From NCBI RefSeq assembly GCF_000243075.1, contig NC_016745.1, forward strand, positions 2,559,001-2,623,000: a stretch of 64,000 bases of DNA, written 5' to 3'. This DNA is from Oceanimonas sp. GK1 (GTDB lineage Bacteria > Pseudomonadota > Gammaproteobacteria > Enterobacterales > Aeromonadaceae). The notes under the pieces were generated by a model that saw only the letters and a program-made list of their open reading frames with translations, was not told where the DNA came from and did no database searches. A program made the translations under genes and the position numbers. Shown here piece by piece: positions 44,628 through 54,438 of the stretch (the stretch's first letter is position 1; the number at the start of each line of letters is the position of its first letter).

Positions 44628-45956
44628 GTGCGCGAAAATGATGCCGCCCTGGTCAAGGCGTTTCGTCAATCCAGCCCCTATGTCAACCTGCATCGCGGCT
44701 CCACCTTTGTCATCATGCTGGGTGGCGAAGCCATTGATCAGGATAACTTTCCCAACATCATCAGCGATATCGCGCTGCTCACCAGCCTCGGCATTCGGCT
44801 GGTGATCGTGTTCGGCGCCCGCCCCCAAATAGACCGCGGCCTGGCCGAGGCGGGGCTGAGCGGTGTATTTCACAAGCACACCCGGGTCACCGACGAACCC
44901 AGCTTTCGGGTGATCAAGGACGTCTGCGGTGGCCTGCAGATGGACATCACCGCCCGGCTGTCGATGGGACTGGTCAACACCCCCATGCAGAATGCCCGCA
45001 TCAACGTGGTCACCGGCAACTTCGTCATTGCCCAGCCGCTGGGGGTGGATGACGGTGTCGACTATATCCATTCGGGCCGGGTGCGCCGCATTCACACCGA
45101 CACCATTCACCATCAGCTGGCCAACGGCGCCACCGTGCTGATTTCCCCCATCGGCTTTTCGGTGACCGGCGAAAGTTTCAACCTGTCCTCGGAAGAGCTG
45201 GCCCGGCGGCTGGCCATTGAACTCAAGGCCGACAAGCTGATCGGCTTTTGCTCCCAGCGCGGCGTGCTCAATGAAGACGGCGTGGCCATTGCCGAACTGT
45301 TCCCCGAGCAGGCGGAGGTGCACCTGCAGAAGCTGCTGGAAGAGGGAGAAAGCCTGTCGGGCACCGCCCGCTACCTGCGCGCGGCCATTTCCAGCTGCCG
45401 GGGCGGCGTGCCCCGCAGCCACCTGGTGAGCTACCGGGAAGACGGCGCCCTGATCCAGGAGCTGTTTACCCGGGACGGCCTGGGCACCCAGATCGTCAGC
45501 CTGAGTGCCGAGCAAGCCCGCCAGGCCCGCATCGACGACATTGGCGGCATTCTCGATCTGATCCGGCCGATGGAAGAGGAAGGTGTCCTGGTTCGCCGCT
45601 CCCGGGAGCAGCTGGAAATGGAAATCGACCAGTTCACCATCATCGAAAAAGACGGCGCCATCATTGGCTGTGCCGCCCTTTATCCCTTTCCCGAGGAAGG
45701 CATGGCGGAAATGGCCTGCGTGGCCATTCACCCGGACTACCGCCGGGGCAGCCGGGGCGACATGCTGCTGCAAAAGATCGAAGAGCAGGCCCGCAAGCGC
45801 GGCATGAGCCGGCTGTTTATTCTGACCACCCGCTCCATTCACTGGTTTCAGGAGCGGGGCTTCAAGCCGGTGGATGTTGACGCCCTGCCCATGGGCAAGC
45901 AGAAACTGTACAATTTTCAGCGCCGCTCCAAGATCATGATCAAAGAGCTGAACTGA
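44628..45956 (+). CDS. argA: N-acetylglutamate synthase ArgA
   Basis: 442 aa (E. coli 443). First step of arginine synthesis. The N-terminal amino-acid-kinase domain (about 15-285, [26 protein letters not shown]) binds the arginine effector, and the C-terminal GNAT acetyltransferase domain carries acetyl-CoA-binding [15 protein letters not shown] choose the GTG at 44628 ([14 protein letters not shown]) because AAGGA precedes it and the length matches; an ATG at 44589 would add 13 residues. ArgR-box halves (TGAAT, ATTCA) occur upstream but no complete box. Confidence 0.94.
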   Translation: MRENDAALVKAFRQSSPYVNLHRGSTFVIMLGGEAIDQDNFPNIISDIALLTSLGIRLVIVFGARPQIDRGLAEAGLSGVFHKHTRVTDEPSFRVIKDVCGGLQMDITARLSMGLVNTPMQNARINVVTGNFVIAQPLGVDDGVDYIHSGRVRRIHTDTIHHQLANGATVLISPIGFSVTGESFNLSSEELARRLAIELKADKLIGFCSQRGVLNEDGVAIAELFPEQAEVHLQKLLEEGESLSGTARYLRAAISSCRGGVPRSHLVSYREDGALIQELFTRDGLGTQIVSLSAEQARQARIDDIGGILDLIRPMEEEGVLVRRSREQLEMEIDQFTIIEKDGAIIGCAALYPFPEEGMAEMACVAIHPDYRRGSRGDMLLQKIEEQARKRGMSRLFILTTRSIHWFQERGFKPVDVDALPMGKQKLYNFQRRSKIMIKELN

Positions 45957-45976
45957 ACGATTTACCCCCTTAACCA

Positions 45977-46005
45977 TTGACAGCAGAGCCTGAAGTCAGT
46001 AGTTA
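45977..46005 (+). promoter_or_regulatory. Candidate promoter of lysC leader
   Basis: TTGACA (45977-45982), 17-bp spacer, TAGTTA (46000-46005), about 35 bp before the riboswitch. Confidence 0.55.
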
Positions 46006-46040
46006 TAGGGCCGTTTCAGTACCATGTGCTGAAACAATGA

Positions 46041-46196
46041 AATGAGAAGAGGCGCGTTGTTCAGGCAGCCGGCAGCAGGAGTCGCCACTCCGAGGATCGC
46101 CGGTCAGGGGAGCAACGCCGAGACGGCGGCCGGTGGCAGAACGGTCGCGGTCGGCCGCGAAGGCTGAATCCTTCGGGCTGTCACCTGTTGGGTGGA
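46041..46196 (+). ncRNA. Lysine riboswitch (L box)
   Basis: Typical L-box blocks in order: GAGAAGAGGCGCG (46044-46056), AGGGGAGCAACGCCGAGACGG (about 46106-46126), GAAGGCTGAATCCTTCGGGCTGTCA in parts (46159-46183). The downstream gene is the lysine-sensitive aspartokinase. The 322-bp gap between argA and lysC is accounted for by the promoter, this RNA and an 80-nt leader end. A clear terminator was not seen, so control may be at translation initiation. Confidence 0.88.
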
Positions 46197-46278
46197 GTGC
46201 TTCCTGATGACCTTTCCATGTCTTCGCAGTCGTTCCCCCCGTAATTTGAAATTACCCAGTAAAAGCAAGGAGCTTGCC

Positions 46279-47616
46279 TTGAACCAACCCGTTGTAGCCA
46301 AATTCGGTGGAACCAGTGTTGCCGACGCCGATGCCATGGGCCGTTGCGCCGCCATTCTCGAACAAAACTCCGGTACCCGGCTGGCGGTGCTGAGCGCCAG
46401 CTCCGGCGTCACCAACCTGCTGGTGGCACTGGCCTCGGGCAGCCATGGTCCGCAAGAGCGGGAACAACTGCTGCAGAAGCTGACCGCCATTGAGCACGGC
46501 ATTCTCGACAGCCTGGATCACCCCGAGATGCTGACCCGACACATCGACGACATTCTCAACCACATTCGCGAGCTGGCCGACAGCGCCGCCATCAGCCCGA
46601 CCAAGGCCCTTGCCGACGAGATTGTGGCTCAAGGGGAGCTGATGTCGACCCGGTTGTTTGTGGAGCTGCTGCGCCGCCGGGGCACCGATGCGGTCTGGTT
46701 TGACGTGCGCAAGGTAATGCGTACCGACGATCGCTTTGGCCGCGCCACCCCGGACCTGGCCAACCTCAAGGCGGAAGTGGAAAAAGAACTCAAACCCCTG
46801 TGCGACAAACAGCTGGTGGTCACCCAAGGCTTTATCGGTGCCGCCCCCGATGGCCGCACCACCACGCTTGGGCGGGGCGGTAGCGATTACTCCGCCGCCC
46901 TGCTGGGTGAGGCGCTGGACGCCGCCGCGGTGGAAATCTGGACCGACGTGCCCGGCATTTACACCACCGATCCGCGACTGGTGAGCGAGGCCCGCGCCAT
47001 TCCCGAAATCAGCTTCAGCGAAGCATCCGAAATGGCCACCTTTGGTGCCAAGGTACTGCACCCGGCCACCCTGCAGCCGGCGGTACGCTGCCAGATCCCG
47101 GTGTTCGTGGGCTCCAGCCGAGCGCCGGAAGAAGGCGGCACCTGGATTCGCAACAGCACCCCCAGCCAGCCGCTGTTCCGGGCCCTGGCCCTGCGCCGCA
47201 ACCAGGTACTGCTAACCCTGACCAGCCAGAGCATGTTCCAGGCCCACGGTTTTCTGGCCGAGGTGTTCGGCATTCTGGCCAAACACAAGATTTCGGTAGA
47301 CCTCATCACCACCTCCGAGATCAGCGTGTCCCTCACCCTGGACGCCGGCGCCGAGCTGCTGACCCAGGAAGTCCAGGACGAGCTGGCCAGGCACTGCCAC
47401 CTCAAGGTGGAAGACGGCCTGGCGCTGGTGGCGCTGATCGGCAACCGCATGAGCGAGGCCGGCGGCACCGCCAGCCGGGTGTTCCAGGCGGTCAACGACG
47501 TCAACATTCGCATGATCTGCTACGGCGCCAGCCCCCACAATTTCTGCTTCCTGGTGGATGAAGCGGTCGCCGGCCAGGTCATCGCCGATCTGCACAGGGA
47601 GCTGCTGCCGGCGTAA
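46279..47616 (+). CDS. lysC: Lysine-sensitive aspartokinase III
   Basis: 445 aa (E. coli LysC 449). It phosphorylates aspartate at the head of the lysine/threonine/methionine pathway. Kinase domain: VVAKFGGTSVADADAM, TLGRGGSDYSAALLGEAL; ACT domains in the C-terminal third bind lysine. The start is TTG at 46279 (TTG AAC CAA CCC) with AAGGAG 6-7 bp upstream; an ATG at 46192-region would start inside the leader. It is monofunctional, with no fused homoserine dehydrogenase. Confidence 0.95.
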   Translation: MNQPVVAKFGGTSVADADAMGRCAAILEQNSGTRLAVLSASSGVTNLLVALASGSHGPQEREQLLQKLTAIEHGILDSLDHPEMLTRHIDDILNHIRELADSAAISPTKALADEIVAQGELMSTRLFVELLRRRGTDAVWFDVRKVMRTDDRFGRATPDLANLKAEVEKELKPLCDKQLVVTQGFIGAAPDGRTTTLGRGGSDYSAALLGEALDAAAVEIWTDVPGIYTTDPRLVSEARAIPEISFSEASEMATFGAKVLHPATLQPAVRCQIPVFVGSSRAPEEGGTWIRNSTPSQPLFRALALRRNQVLLTLTSQSMFQAHGFLAEVFGILAKHKISVDLITTSEISVSLTLDAGAELLTQEVQDELARHCHLKVEDGLALVALIGNRMSEAGGTASRVFQAVNDVNIRMICYGASPHNFCFLVDEAVAGQVIADLHRELLPA

Positions 47617-47636
47617 CGCCCGAAGCAGCACACCAG

Positions 47637-47671
47637 AAAAAACGGCGCTGTGTGGTCACAGCGCCGTTTTT
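47637..47671. terminator. Bidirectional terminator between lysC and the MgtC/DUF4010 gene
   Basis: A6, CGGCGCTGTG (47643-47652), loop TGGT, CACAGCGCCG (47657-47666), T5. Confidence 0.92.
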
Positions 47672-47692
47672 GTTTGCGGAGCCCACGCACCG

Positions 47693-48976
47693 TCAGTTCA
47701 GTCCCCAGGCGGTGAGCAGCCCCGCCAGCAGGGAGATGCCCATGGACCAGGCCACCCGCCGGCCCAGGGCCCGATCGCCCAGGCTGACCGCCATGCCCGC
47801 CTTCACCAGGTTGTTGACCGACGCCGCCAGTACGATGCCCAGCACCGCCGTACCCGGCGCCAGACCACCCAGGGACATGCGCGTCAGCGACAGGGTAATG
47901 GCGTCCACGTCGGTCACCCCGGAGGCCAGCGCCAGCAGCAGCACACCGGCATTGCCCAAGGCCTGTTTGAGCCATTCCCCCAGTAGCATGATCAACAGGA
48001 TCAGGCCACCAAACAGCAGCGCCGCCTTTAAATCCAGCGGATTCATGTTAAGGCTGGGTTGCTCCACATTGACCTGGGCGCGATGGCGTAGCCAGATCCA
48101 GACCGCCGGACCATAGAGCAGCAGCGTCATCACCAGCACCGGCCACCAGAGCCTGGCCAGCAGAGCCGGGTTGATCAGGGCGCAATACACCAGAATGCGG
48201 GGAAACATGGTGCCGCAGGCCAGCAGCACACCGGCGGCCAGCAGCGGCGCCAGCGCCGGGGTGGCTGTCGACAGCCGGGAATAATGCAGGGTCAGGGCGG
48301 TGGATGACGTCAGCCCGGCAAACAGGCTGGTAAAGAGAATGCCCTTTTCGGTCCCGCCCACGCGAATGGCAAAATACCCCAGAAAGGAAACGGAGGCGAT
48401 CAGCACCACCATCCACCAGATCTCGAACGGGTTGACCACCCCGCCCGGCCCCATGTCCCGGTTGGGCAGCAACGGCAGCATCACCACCGTGATCAGCAGC
48501 AGCTTGAGGCCGGCATCCAGCTCATGCTCCTGCAGCTTGCGCAGCAAGCCGTGAATTTCCCGCTTGTTGTCCAGAATGAAGGCGGTGATCACCGCCGCCG
48601 TGGCGGCGATGGCCGGGCTGTCGAGCATGGCCTGCGCGCCAAAACAGAAGGTCAGCAACAGGCCGATGCTGCCGGTAATGCTGAAATCGTTAAGGCTACG
48701 GGACTGGGCCCGGTAGGCCACCAGGTTGATGGCCACCACTCCCAGCAGGCCCACGGCAATCAGCCAGTGCCCCACGGTGTGCCCCAGCAACGCAATCAGT
48801 CCGCCCAGCAGCCCGACCAGGGCATGGGTACGAATACCGGCCACCCGCTGACCGGCCTCGGCATCCCGCCGTTGCCAGCCCCGCTGAATGCCGATAAGCG
48901 CCCCCAGCAGCAGGGCAATACCAAGGCGCACCAGGGTCTGGTGATCCGTCCACAGATCGGCGGCCAGGTCATTCAT
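47693..48976 (-). CDS. MgtC/SapB-family membrane protein with DUF4010 domain
   Basis: 427 aa, about 12 membrane helices. The N-terminal MgtC-type block (RLGIALLLGALIGIQRGW, GIRTHALVGLLGGL) is followed by a DUF4010 membrane domain (TSSTALTLHYSR, ASGVTDVDAITLSLTRM). The role is unknown; transport or stress tolerance is only a guess. It ends 2 bp downstream of the ald stop side, so it is the first gene of a leftward pair only in position: ald (48979-50103) lies upstream in the same direction and the two are probably co-transcribed. Confidence 0.85.
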   Translation of the reverse strand: MNDLAADLWTDHQTLVRLGIALLLGALIGIQRGWQRRDAEAGQRVAGIRTHALVGLLGGLIALLGHTVGHWLIAVGLLGVVAINLVAYRAQSRSLNDFSITGSIGLLLTFCFGAQAMLDSPAIAATAAVITAFILDNKREIHGLLRKLQEHELDAGLKLLLITVVMLPLLPNRDMGPGGVVNPFEIWWMVVLIASVSFLGYFAIRVGGTEKGILFTSLFAGLTSSTALTLHYSRLSTATPALAPLLAAGVLLACGTMFPRILVYCALINPALLARLWWPVLVMTLLLYGPAVWIWLRHRAQVNVEQPSLNMNPLDLKAALLFGGLILLIMLLGEWLKQALGNAGVLLLALASGVTDVDAITLSLTRMSLGGLAPGTAVLGIVLAASVNNLVKAGMAVSLGDRALGRRVAWSMGISLLAGLLTAWGLN

Positions 48977-48978
48977 GC

Positions 48979-50103
48979 TCAGTCGTTGCCGGCCAGTACC
49001 CGCTCCAGGGGTTCAACGACCAGGCCATGGGCCTCGGCCACCGCCTGGTACACCACACGGCCGGCATGCACATTCAGGCCACGGGCCAGGTGCGCATCCT
49101 CATTCAGCGCCCGGCGCCAGCCCTTGTTGGCCAAGGCCAGCACAAAGGGCAGGGTGGCATTGGTCAGGGCCAGGGTGGCGGTGCGGGCCACACCGCCGGG
49201 CATGTTGGCCACGCAGTAGTGCACAATGCCATCCACCTCAAAGGTCGGCTGCTGATGGGTGGTGGGCCGGCTGGTTTCAAAGCAGCCTCCCTGATCGATG
49301 GCGACGTCCACCAGCACCGCGCCCCTGGGCAGCCTTTTCAGCATGTCCCGGGTCACCAGCTTGGGCGCCGACGCGCCAGGGATCAGCACGGCCCCAATCA
49401 CCAGATCGGCCCGCTCCAGCTCGGCGTCAATGGCATCGGCGGTGGAATACAGGCTCTTGAGCGCCGGGCCGTACAGGGCATCAAGCTGGGTCAGCCGCGG
49501 CAATGACTTGTCGAAAATGGTGACATCGGCACCCAGTCCCATGGCCATGCGCGCGGCGTTGATGCCGACCACGCCGCCCCCCAGCACCAGTACCCGGGCC
49601 GGCGCCACACCGGGTACCCCGCCCAGCAACACGCCTCGCCCGCCTTGCGCCTTTTCCAGGCAATGGGCGCCGGCCTGCACCGCCATGCGACCGGCCACCT
49701 CACTCATGGGCGCCAGCAGCGGCAGACCGCCCCGGTCGTCGGTCACGGTTTCATAGGCGATGGCGGTACAACCCGAGCTCAGCAGGCCCTGAGTCTGGGC
49801 CTCATCGGGCGCCAGATGCAGATAGGTGAACAACACCTGACCGGGCTTCAGCCGGCGGTATTCCTCCGGTTGCGGCTCCTTGACCTTGACGATCAGCTCC
49901 GCTTCGGCAAACAGGGCCTCCACGTCCGTCACCAGCTCGGCACCGGCGGCCGCATAGTGCTGGTCGGCAAAACCGTCCCCCTCGCCGGCCCCGGCCTGCA
50001 CCCGGACGCGATGTCCGGCCCGGGTCAGCTCGCGCACACCGGCCGGCGTCATGCCCACCCGGTATTCGTGATTCTTGATTTCTCTGGGTACTGCGATATC
50101 CAT
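48979..50103 (-). CDS. ald: Alanine dehydrogenase
   Basis: 374 aa. It interconverts L-alanine and pyruvate plus ammonia with NAD. N-terminal [20 protein letters not shown], substrate-binding FTYLHLAPD and [10 protein letters not shown], Rossmann [21 protein letters not shown], and [20 protein letters not shown] are all family hallmarks. The ATG at 50103 with AGGGG upstream is chosen over a TTG 6 bp earlier. Divergent from an XRE-cupin regulator gene that may control it, since alanine is produced by the nearby putrescine:pyruvate aminotransferase. Confidence 0.96.
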   Translation of the reverse strand: MDIAVPREIKNHEYRVGMTPAGVRELTRAGHRVRVQAGAGEGDGFADQHYAAAGAELVTDVEALFAEAELIVKVKEPQPEEYRRLKPGQVLFTYLHLAPDEAQTQGLLSSGCTAIAYETVTDDRGGLPLLAPMSEVAGRMAVQAGAHCLEKAQGGRGVLLGGVPGVAPARVLVLGGGVVGINAARMAMGLGADVTIFDKSLPRLTQLDALYGPALKSLYSTADAIDAELERADLVIGAVLIPGASAPKLVTRDMLKRLPRGAVLVDVAIDQGGCFETSRPTTHQQPTFEVDGIVHYCVANMPGGVARTATLALTNATLPFVLALANKGWRRALNEDAHLARGLNVHAGRVVYQAVAEAHGLVVEPLERVLAGND

Positions 50104-50262
50104 GTTCAACCCCTGTGTGCCTTGGTGTTTTCGCGTAGAATGGCGCTCACCACGCTGCCGCTTGTCTTGGTGACTGTCGTTTCTTCTGTTATAGAAGCTG
50201 GAGCGACATTCTGCTTGCGCGCCAATAAAGATTCAATTGTAACCAGGGAGAAAACCGCCGTT

Positions 50263-50811
50263 ATGGACATAGGCCTTCGCCTCAAAACCCTTCGCCAGCA
50301 GGCAAAACTGTCCCAGCGGGAGCTGGCCAAGCGATCCGGGGTCACCAACGGTTTTATTTCCCAGGTTGAAAAGAACCAGGTCAGCCCCTCCATCGGCTCC
50401 CTCAAGAAACTGCTCGACGGCTTTCCCATGACCCTGGCGGAGTTTTTTGCCGAAGAAGCCTCCCCCGAGGCAATCAAGCCCGTGATCTACCGGGCCGATG
50501 ACCAGCCCGAGCGGGGCACCGGCAACATCAGTTACCGGCTGATCGGCAGTCACTTTCCCGAGCGCAGCATCACCCTGCTCAGGGAAACCATGCCCATCGG
50601 CGCCGACACCGGCCCCGAGTGGCTCAGCCATCCGGGCCAGGAATGCGGTGTGGTCATTGCAGGACGGCTTTTACTGATGGTGGGCGAGCGCCGTTTCGAA
50701 CTGGGACCGGGCGACGGCTATTACTTTGACAGCACCGAGCCCCACCGCTTCGTCAATATCGGCGACACCGAGCTGTCCCTTGTTTCCGCCAGTCAGCCCC
50801 AGACGGTGTAA
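50263..50811 (+). CDS. XRE-family regulator with C-terminal cupin (PuuR-like), copy 1
   Basis: 182 aa. HTH in LSQRELAKRSGVTNGFISQV (about 17-36), then a cupin sensor domain with GVVIAGRLLLMVGERRFEL and GDGYYFDSTEPHRFVN. The architecture and size match PuuR, the putrescine-responsive repressor. The start at 50263 (MDIGLRLKTLRQQ) has AGGGAG upstream; the frame is open for about 200 codons before it, but that part is antisense to ald. It converges on the second regulator with a 3-bp gap. Ligand and operator are not known. Confidence 0.88.
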   Translation: MDIGLRLKTLRQQAKLSQRELAKRSGVTNGFISQVEKNQVSPSIGSLKKLLDGFPMTLAEFFAEEASPEAIKPVIYRADDQPERGTGNISYRLIGSHFPERSITLLRETMPIGADTGPEWLSHPGQECGVVIAGRLLLMVGERRFELGPGDGYYFDSTEPHRFVNIGDTELSLVSASQPQTV

Positions 50812-50814
50812 GCT

Positions 50815-51357
50815 TTAAAACGTCGGCGGTGTCGCCGCCGATATCAGCTCGCACACCTCGCTGCCGAGGTTGCGAAAGCGGTGCGGCCGGTTGGTGTCGA
50901 AATAATAACCGTCGCCGGCTTTCAGCACCCGGCACTCTTCTCCCACGGTAATTTCGATTTCACCGCTCAGCACCAGCCCGGCTTCCTCCGCCTCGTTGCT
51001 GAGCATGTCCGGCCCGGTGTCGGCACCGGGGGGATAGCACTCCCGCAACAGCGCCAGCTTGCGATCCCCCGTTAACGGCCCCACCAGCCACATGGTGACG
51101 TCGTTGCTGCCACATTCCACCAGCTCGTCGGCACGGAAGAACACCTGCCGGCGCAAGCGGTGCTCCAGGCTGAAAAATGCCCCCATGGTGATGGGAAACC
51201 CGTCCAGCACCCGCTTGAGGGTGGCCACCGAGGGATTTACCGCCGCCTGTTCAATCTGCGAGATCAGGCTGTTGCTGACCCCGGCCCGGCGGGCCAGCTC
51301 CCGCTGAGTCAGGCCGTGCTGGTTTCTGAGCCATTTCAGGCGTTCAGGCAACTCCAT
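50815..51357 (-). CDS. XRE-family regulator with C-terminal cupin (PuuR-like), copy 2
   Basis: 180 aa. HTH in LTQRELARRAGVSNSLISQI (about 16-35) and cupin motifs GLVLSGEIEITVGEECRVL and GDGYYFDTNRPHRFRN. It is clearly paralogous to the gene it faces. It starts 10 bp downstream of potI with GGAGG ahead of the ATG, so it is the last gene of the leftward polyamine operon and probably its autoregulator. Confidence 0.88.
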   Translation of the reverse strand: MELPERLKWLRNQHGLTQRELARRAGVSNSLISQIEQAAVNPSVATLKRVLDGFPITMGAFFSLEHRLRRQVFFRADELVECGSNDVTMWLVGPLTGDRKLALLRECYPPGADTGPDMLSNEAEEAGLVLSGEIEITVGEECRVLKAGDGYYFDTNRPHRFRNLGSEVCELISAATPPTF

Positions 51358-51367
51358 GACCCCCTCC

Positions 51368-52213
51368 TCAGCCGGCCCGGGCGGCGGCGGCTTCCTGGGC
51401 CCGGCGCTTTTCGGCCCGGGCCATCAGCCACCAGCCTACAAAAGTCACCAGCGACACGATCACAATAATGATGGTGGCCAGGGCGTTGATCTTGGGACTG
51501 ACCCCCAGCCGCACGCTGGAAAACACCACCATGGGCAGGGTGGTGGCATTGGGCCCGGACACAAAGCTGGCGATCACCAGGTCGTCCAGCGACAAGGTAA
51601 AGGCCAGCAGCCAGCCGGCAATGATGGCCGGCGCGATGATCGGCAAAGTGATCACGAAAAACACCTTGAGCGGCCGCGCCCCCAGATCCATGGCCGCCTC
51701 TTCCAGGGAGCGGTCCAGCTCCCTGAGCCGGGAGCTCACCACCACCGCCACATAGGCGGTACAGAAGGTGACATGGGCAATCCAGATGGTACTCATGCCC
51801 CGCTGGGCCGGCCAGCCCACCAGATCTCCCATGGCCACAAACAGCAGCAGCAACGACAACCCGGTGATCACCTCGGGCATCACCAGGGGGGCGGTGATCA
51901 TAAAGGCAAAACCGCTCTCACCGCGAAACCGGCCGATGCGGGTGAGCACGAACCCCGCCACCGTGCCCAGCACCACGGCGGTGCTGGCGGCGAAAAAGGC
52001 GATGGTGAGGCTGAGCCCCACCGCCTGCATCATCATGTCGTCGGCCAACAGCTCGCCATACCATTGGGTGGACCAGCCGGCCCACACCGTCACCAGCCGG
52101 GAGCTGTTGAAGGAGTAGATGATCAGCAGCAGCATGGGCGCGTAGAGAAAGCCAAACCCCAGCCAGAGAATGACGGGGCGCGCCCAGGAGCGGCTGACGG
52201 GAATCGTGTTCAT
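51368..52213 (-). CDS. potI: Putrescine ABC transporter permease, PotI/SpuH type
   Basis: 281 aa, six membrane helices, binding-protein-dependent permease with the EAA loop SLEEAAMDLGARPLKVFFVITLP (here in two parts: LEEAAMDLGARPLKVF, FVITLPII). It forms the inner-membrane channel with PotH. It begins 3 bp after potH ends. Confidence 0.92.
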   Translation of the reverse strand: MNTIPVSRSWARPVILWLGFGFLYAPMLLLIIYSFNSSRLVTVWAGWSTQWYGELLADDMMMQAVGLSLTIAFFAASTAVVLGTVAGFVLTRIGRFRGESGFAFMITAPLVMPEVITGLSLLLLFVAMGDLVGWPAQRGMSTIWIAHVTFCTAYVAVVVSSRLRELDRSLEEAAMDLGARPLKVFFVITLPIIAPAIIAGWLLAFTLSLDDLVIASFVSGPNATTLPMVVFSSVRLGVSPKINALATIIIVIVSLVTFVGWWLMARAEKRRAQEAAAARAG

Positions 52214-52216
52214 GGC

Positions 52217-53107
52217 TCAGCCCTCCATTTCTCTGCGCTGAATGCGGTGGAACCACATGATGGGCACCATCAGCAGCAACAGCATGATGCTGGCCACCGC
52301 CGCCGCCACCGGCCAGTCCCGGTTATTAAAGAATTCCTGCCACAGCACCCGGCCAATCAGCAGGGTATCGGGGCCGCCCAGCAATTCGGGGATCACAAAC
52401 TCCCCCACCGCCGGAATAAACACCAGCATGGCGCCGGCAATAATGCCGCCCTTGACCAGGGGCACGATCACCGTCAACAGCGTGGTCATGGGCCGGGCCC
52501 CCAGATCCGCCGCCGCTTCCACCAGGGAATAATCAAGCCGCATCAGGGCGGTATAGAGCGGCAGCACCATAAACGGCAGATAGGCGTAAACGATGCCGAT
52601 ATAGACGGCGGTGTTGGTGTTGAGGATCTGCAGCGGCTCGTCGATGGCGCCAAGCCAGATCAGGGCATTGTTGAGAAAACCGGTGTTGCCGAGAATGCCC
52701 ATCCAGGCATAGACCCGGATAAGAAACGAGGTCCAGGACGGCAGTATCACCAGCATCAATAGCACATTACGGGTGGAGGGTTTGGAATGCACGATAGCCC
52801 AGGCCAGGGGAAAGCCGATCAGCAGGCACAGCAGGGTGGAAATGCCGGCCACCTTGAGCGACTGCAGATAGGACTGAATGTACAGGCTGTCGCTTAGCAG
52901 AAACAGGTAGTTGCCGAAATTGAGCACGATCTGCAGCCGCTCGTCGGCAAACCTCAGCACCTCACTGTAGGGGGGAATGGCCAGTGCCGCTTCCGACAGG
53001 CTGATCTTGAACACGATCAGAAAGGGCACCAGGAAAAACAGCAGCAGCCAGGTATAGGGCAGCGCGATCACCAGCCGCTGGCCGGTGGCGGTTTTCACCT
53101 TTTTCAT
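52217..53107 (-). CDS. potH: Putrescine ABC transporter permease, PotH/SpuG type
   Basis: 296 aa, six membrane helices, EAA loop LVEAAADLGARPMTTLLTVIVP. The N-terminal portion LPYTWLLLFFLVPFLIVFKISLSE is typical of PotH (first helix LLLFFLVPFLIVFKI). GAGGAGG lies 8 bp before the ATG. It sits between potG and potI in the expected order. Confidence 0.92.
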   Translation of the reverse strand: MKKVKTATGQRLVIALPYTWLLLFFLVPFLIVFKISLSEAALAIPPYSEVLRFADERLQIVLNFGNYLFLLSDSLYIQSYLQSLKVAGISTLLCLLIGFPLAWAIVHSKPSTRNVLLMLVILPSWTSFLIRVYAWMGILGNTGFLNNALIWLGAIDEPLQILNTNTAVYIGIVYAYLPFMVLPLYTALMRLDYSLVEAAADLGARPMTTLLTVIVPLVKGGIIAGAMLVFIPAVGEFVIPELLGGPDTLLIGRVLWQEFFNNRDWPVAAAVASIMLLLLMVPIMWFHRIQRREMEG

Positions 53108-53119
53108 TCTGTGGCCTCC

Positions 53120-54241
53120 TCAGGTCATGAGCACGGCGCAGCTGTCCGCTTCCCAGCGCAAATGCACCGGATCACCCCAGGTGGGGCTGTTGCGCCGGTG
53201 CCGGTCCACGTTGGGCAGGGTGGCCAGAATGCGTTTGCCCGAAGGCAGCCGTACATGGTAGATGGACACATCCCCGAGGTAGGCAATCTCGTCCACCGTG
53301 CCGCTCAGCCGGTTGTGGGTCTGGTCGGGCTCCTGCACCGACAGGTGCATTTTCTCCGGCCGCACCGCTATCATGATGGGCAGCCCCTCGCCGATGGACA
53401 CGCCATGGTTGATTTGCAGCGGCCGCTCCAGATCGGCGCAGCGGATCAGCGCGCTGTCCGCTTCGTTGCGCTCCAGCGTGCCTTCAAACACGTTGACCGA
53501 GCCGATAAACTCGGCACTGAACCGGCAGTTGGGGTATTCATACACATCCAGCGGCTCCCCCACCTGCACCAGCCGGCCCTGGTTCATGATGGCGATGCGT
53601 CCGGCCATGGTCATGGCCTCTTCCTGATCGTGGGTCACCATGACGCAGGTGACGCCCACACTCTCAATGATGTTGACCAGCTCCAGCTGCATCTCTTCCC
53701 GAAGCTTCTTGTCGAGCGCGCCCATGGGCTCGTCCAGCAGCAGCAGCTTGGGCCGCTTGGCCAGGCTGCGTGCCAGGGCCACCCGCTGGCGTTGGCCGCC
53801 GGACAGCTGATGAGGTTTGCGCCGGGCGAAGTCTTCCATGTGCACCAGCTTGAGCATTTCCGCCACCCGCTCGGCAATCTCGGCCTTGGGCAGCCGGTCC
53901 TGCTTCAGGCCAAAGGCGATGTTGGCTTCCACCGTCATATGGGGAAACAGCGCATAGGACTGAAACATCATGTTGATGGGCCGCTCATAGGGCGGTACCT
54001 CGGCAATGTCGACCCCATCGAGAAAGATCTCACCCTGGCTGGGCGGTTCAAACCCGGCCAGCATGCGCAGCAGGGTCGACTTGCCGCAGCCCGAGGCCCC
54101 CAGCAGGGCAAAAATTTCACCCTGCTGTATCTGCAGGCTGACGCTATCCACCGCCGGCTGACCGTCGTACAGCTTGCTGACCCCGCGAATATCAAGAAAG
54201 GGCGCCTTTTTCGTGCTGACCGGTTGTTCCTGTTCCGGCAT
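53120..54241 (-). CDS. potG: Putrescine ABC transporter ATPase, PotG/SpuF type
   Basis: 373 aa. Walker A GASGCGKST (about 49-57), signature LSGGQRQRVALAR, Walker B LLLLDEPMGALD, switch His in VMVTHDQEEAM, then a C-terminal TOBE domain (IAVRPEKMHLS). It powers import by PotHI. It starts 197 bp after potF; the gap holds a small stem-loop (54349-54368) but no gene. Confidence 0.94.
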   Translation of the reverse strand: MPEQEQPVSTKKAPFLDIRGVSKLYDGQPAVDSVSLQIQQGEIFALLGASGCGKSTLLRMLAGFEPPSQGEIFLDGVDIAEVPPYERPINMMFQSYALFPHMTVEANIAFGLKQDRLPKAEIAERVAEMLKLVHMEDFARRKPHQLSGGQRQRVALARSLAKRPKLLLLDEPMGALDKKLREEMQLELVNIIESVGVTCVMVTHDQEEAMTMAGRIAIMNQGRLVQVGEPLDVYEYPNCRFSAEFIGSVNVFEGTLERNEADSALIRCADLERPLQINHGVSIGEGLPIMIAVRPEKMHLSVQEPDQTHNRLSGTVDEIAYLGDVSIYHVRLPSGKRILATLPNVDRHRRNSPTWGDPVHLRWEADSCAVLMT

Positions 54242-54438
54242 GCTTGCCTCCGTGTTGCTTGCTCAGCGTGATCCTGTGGCTCCGCAGAGCAGCACCAGCA
54301 GGGTTGCCTTCTTCGACACGCTTCAAGCCCATCCTTGGGACGCTCGGCAAATGCCCTCCCTGGCATTTGACGGTCGAATCCGGCAATCCCTGTTGTTGCT
54401 GCTTAGGCCGGCCTTCATTACATACTCTTGAGGCTTGC

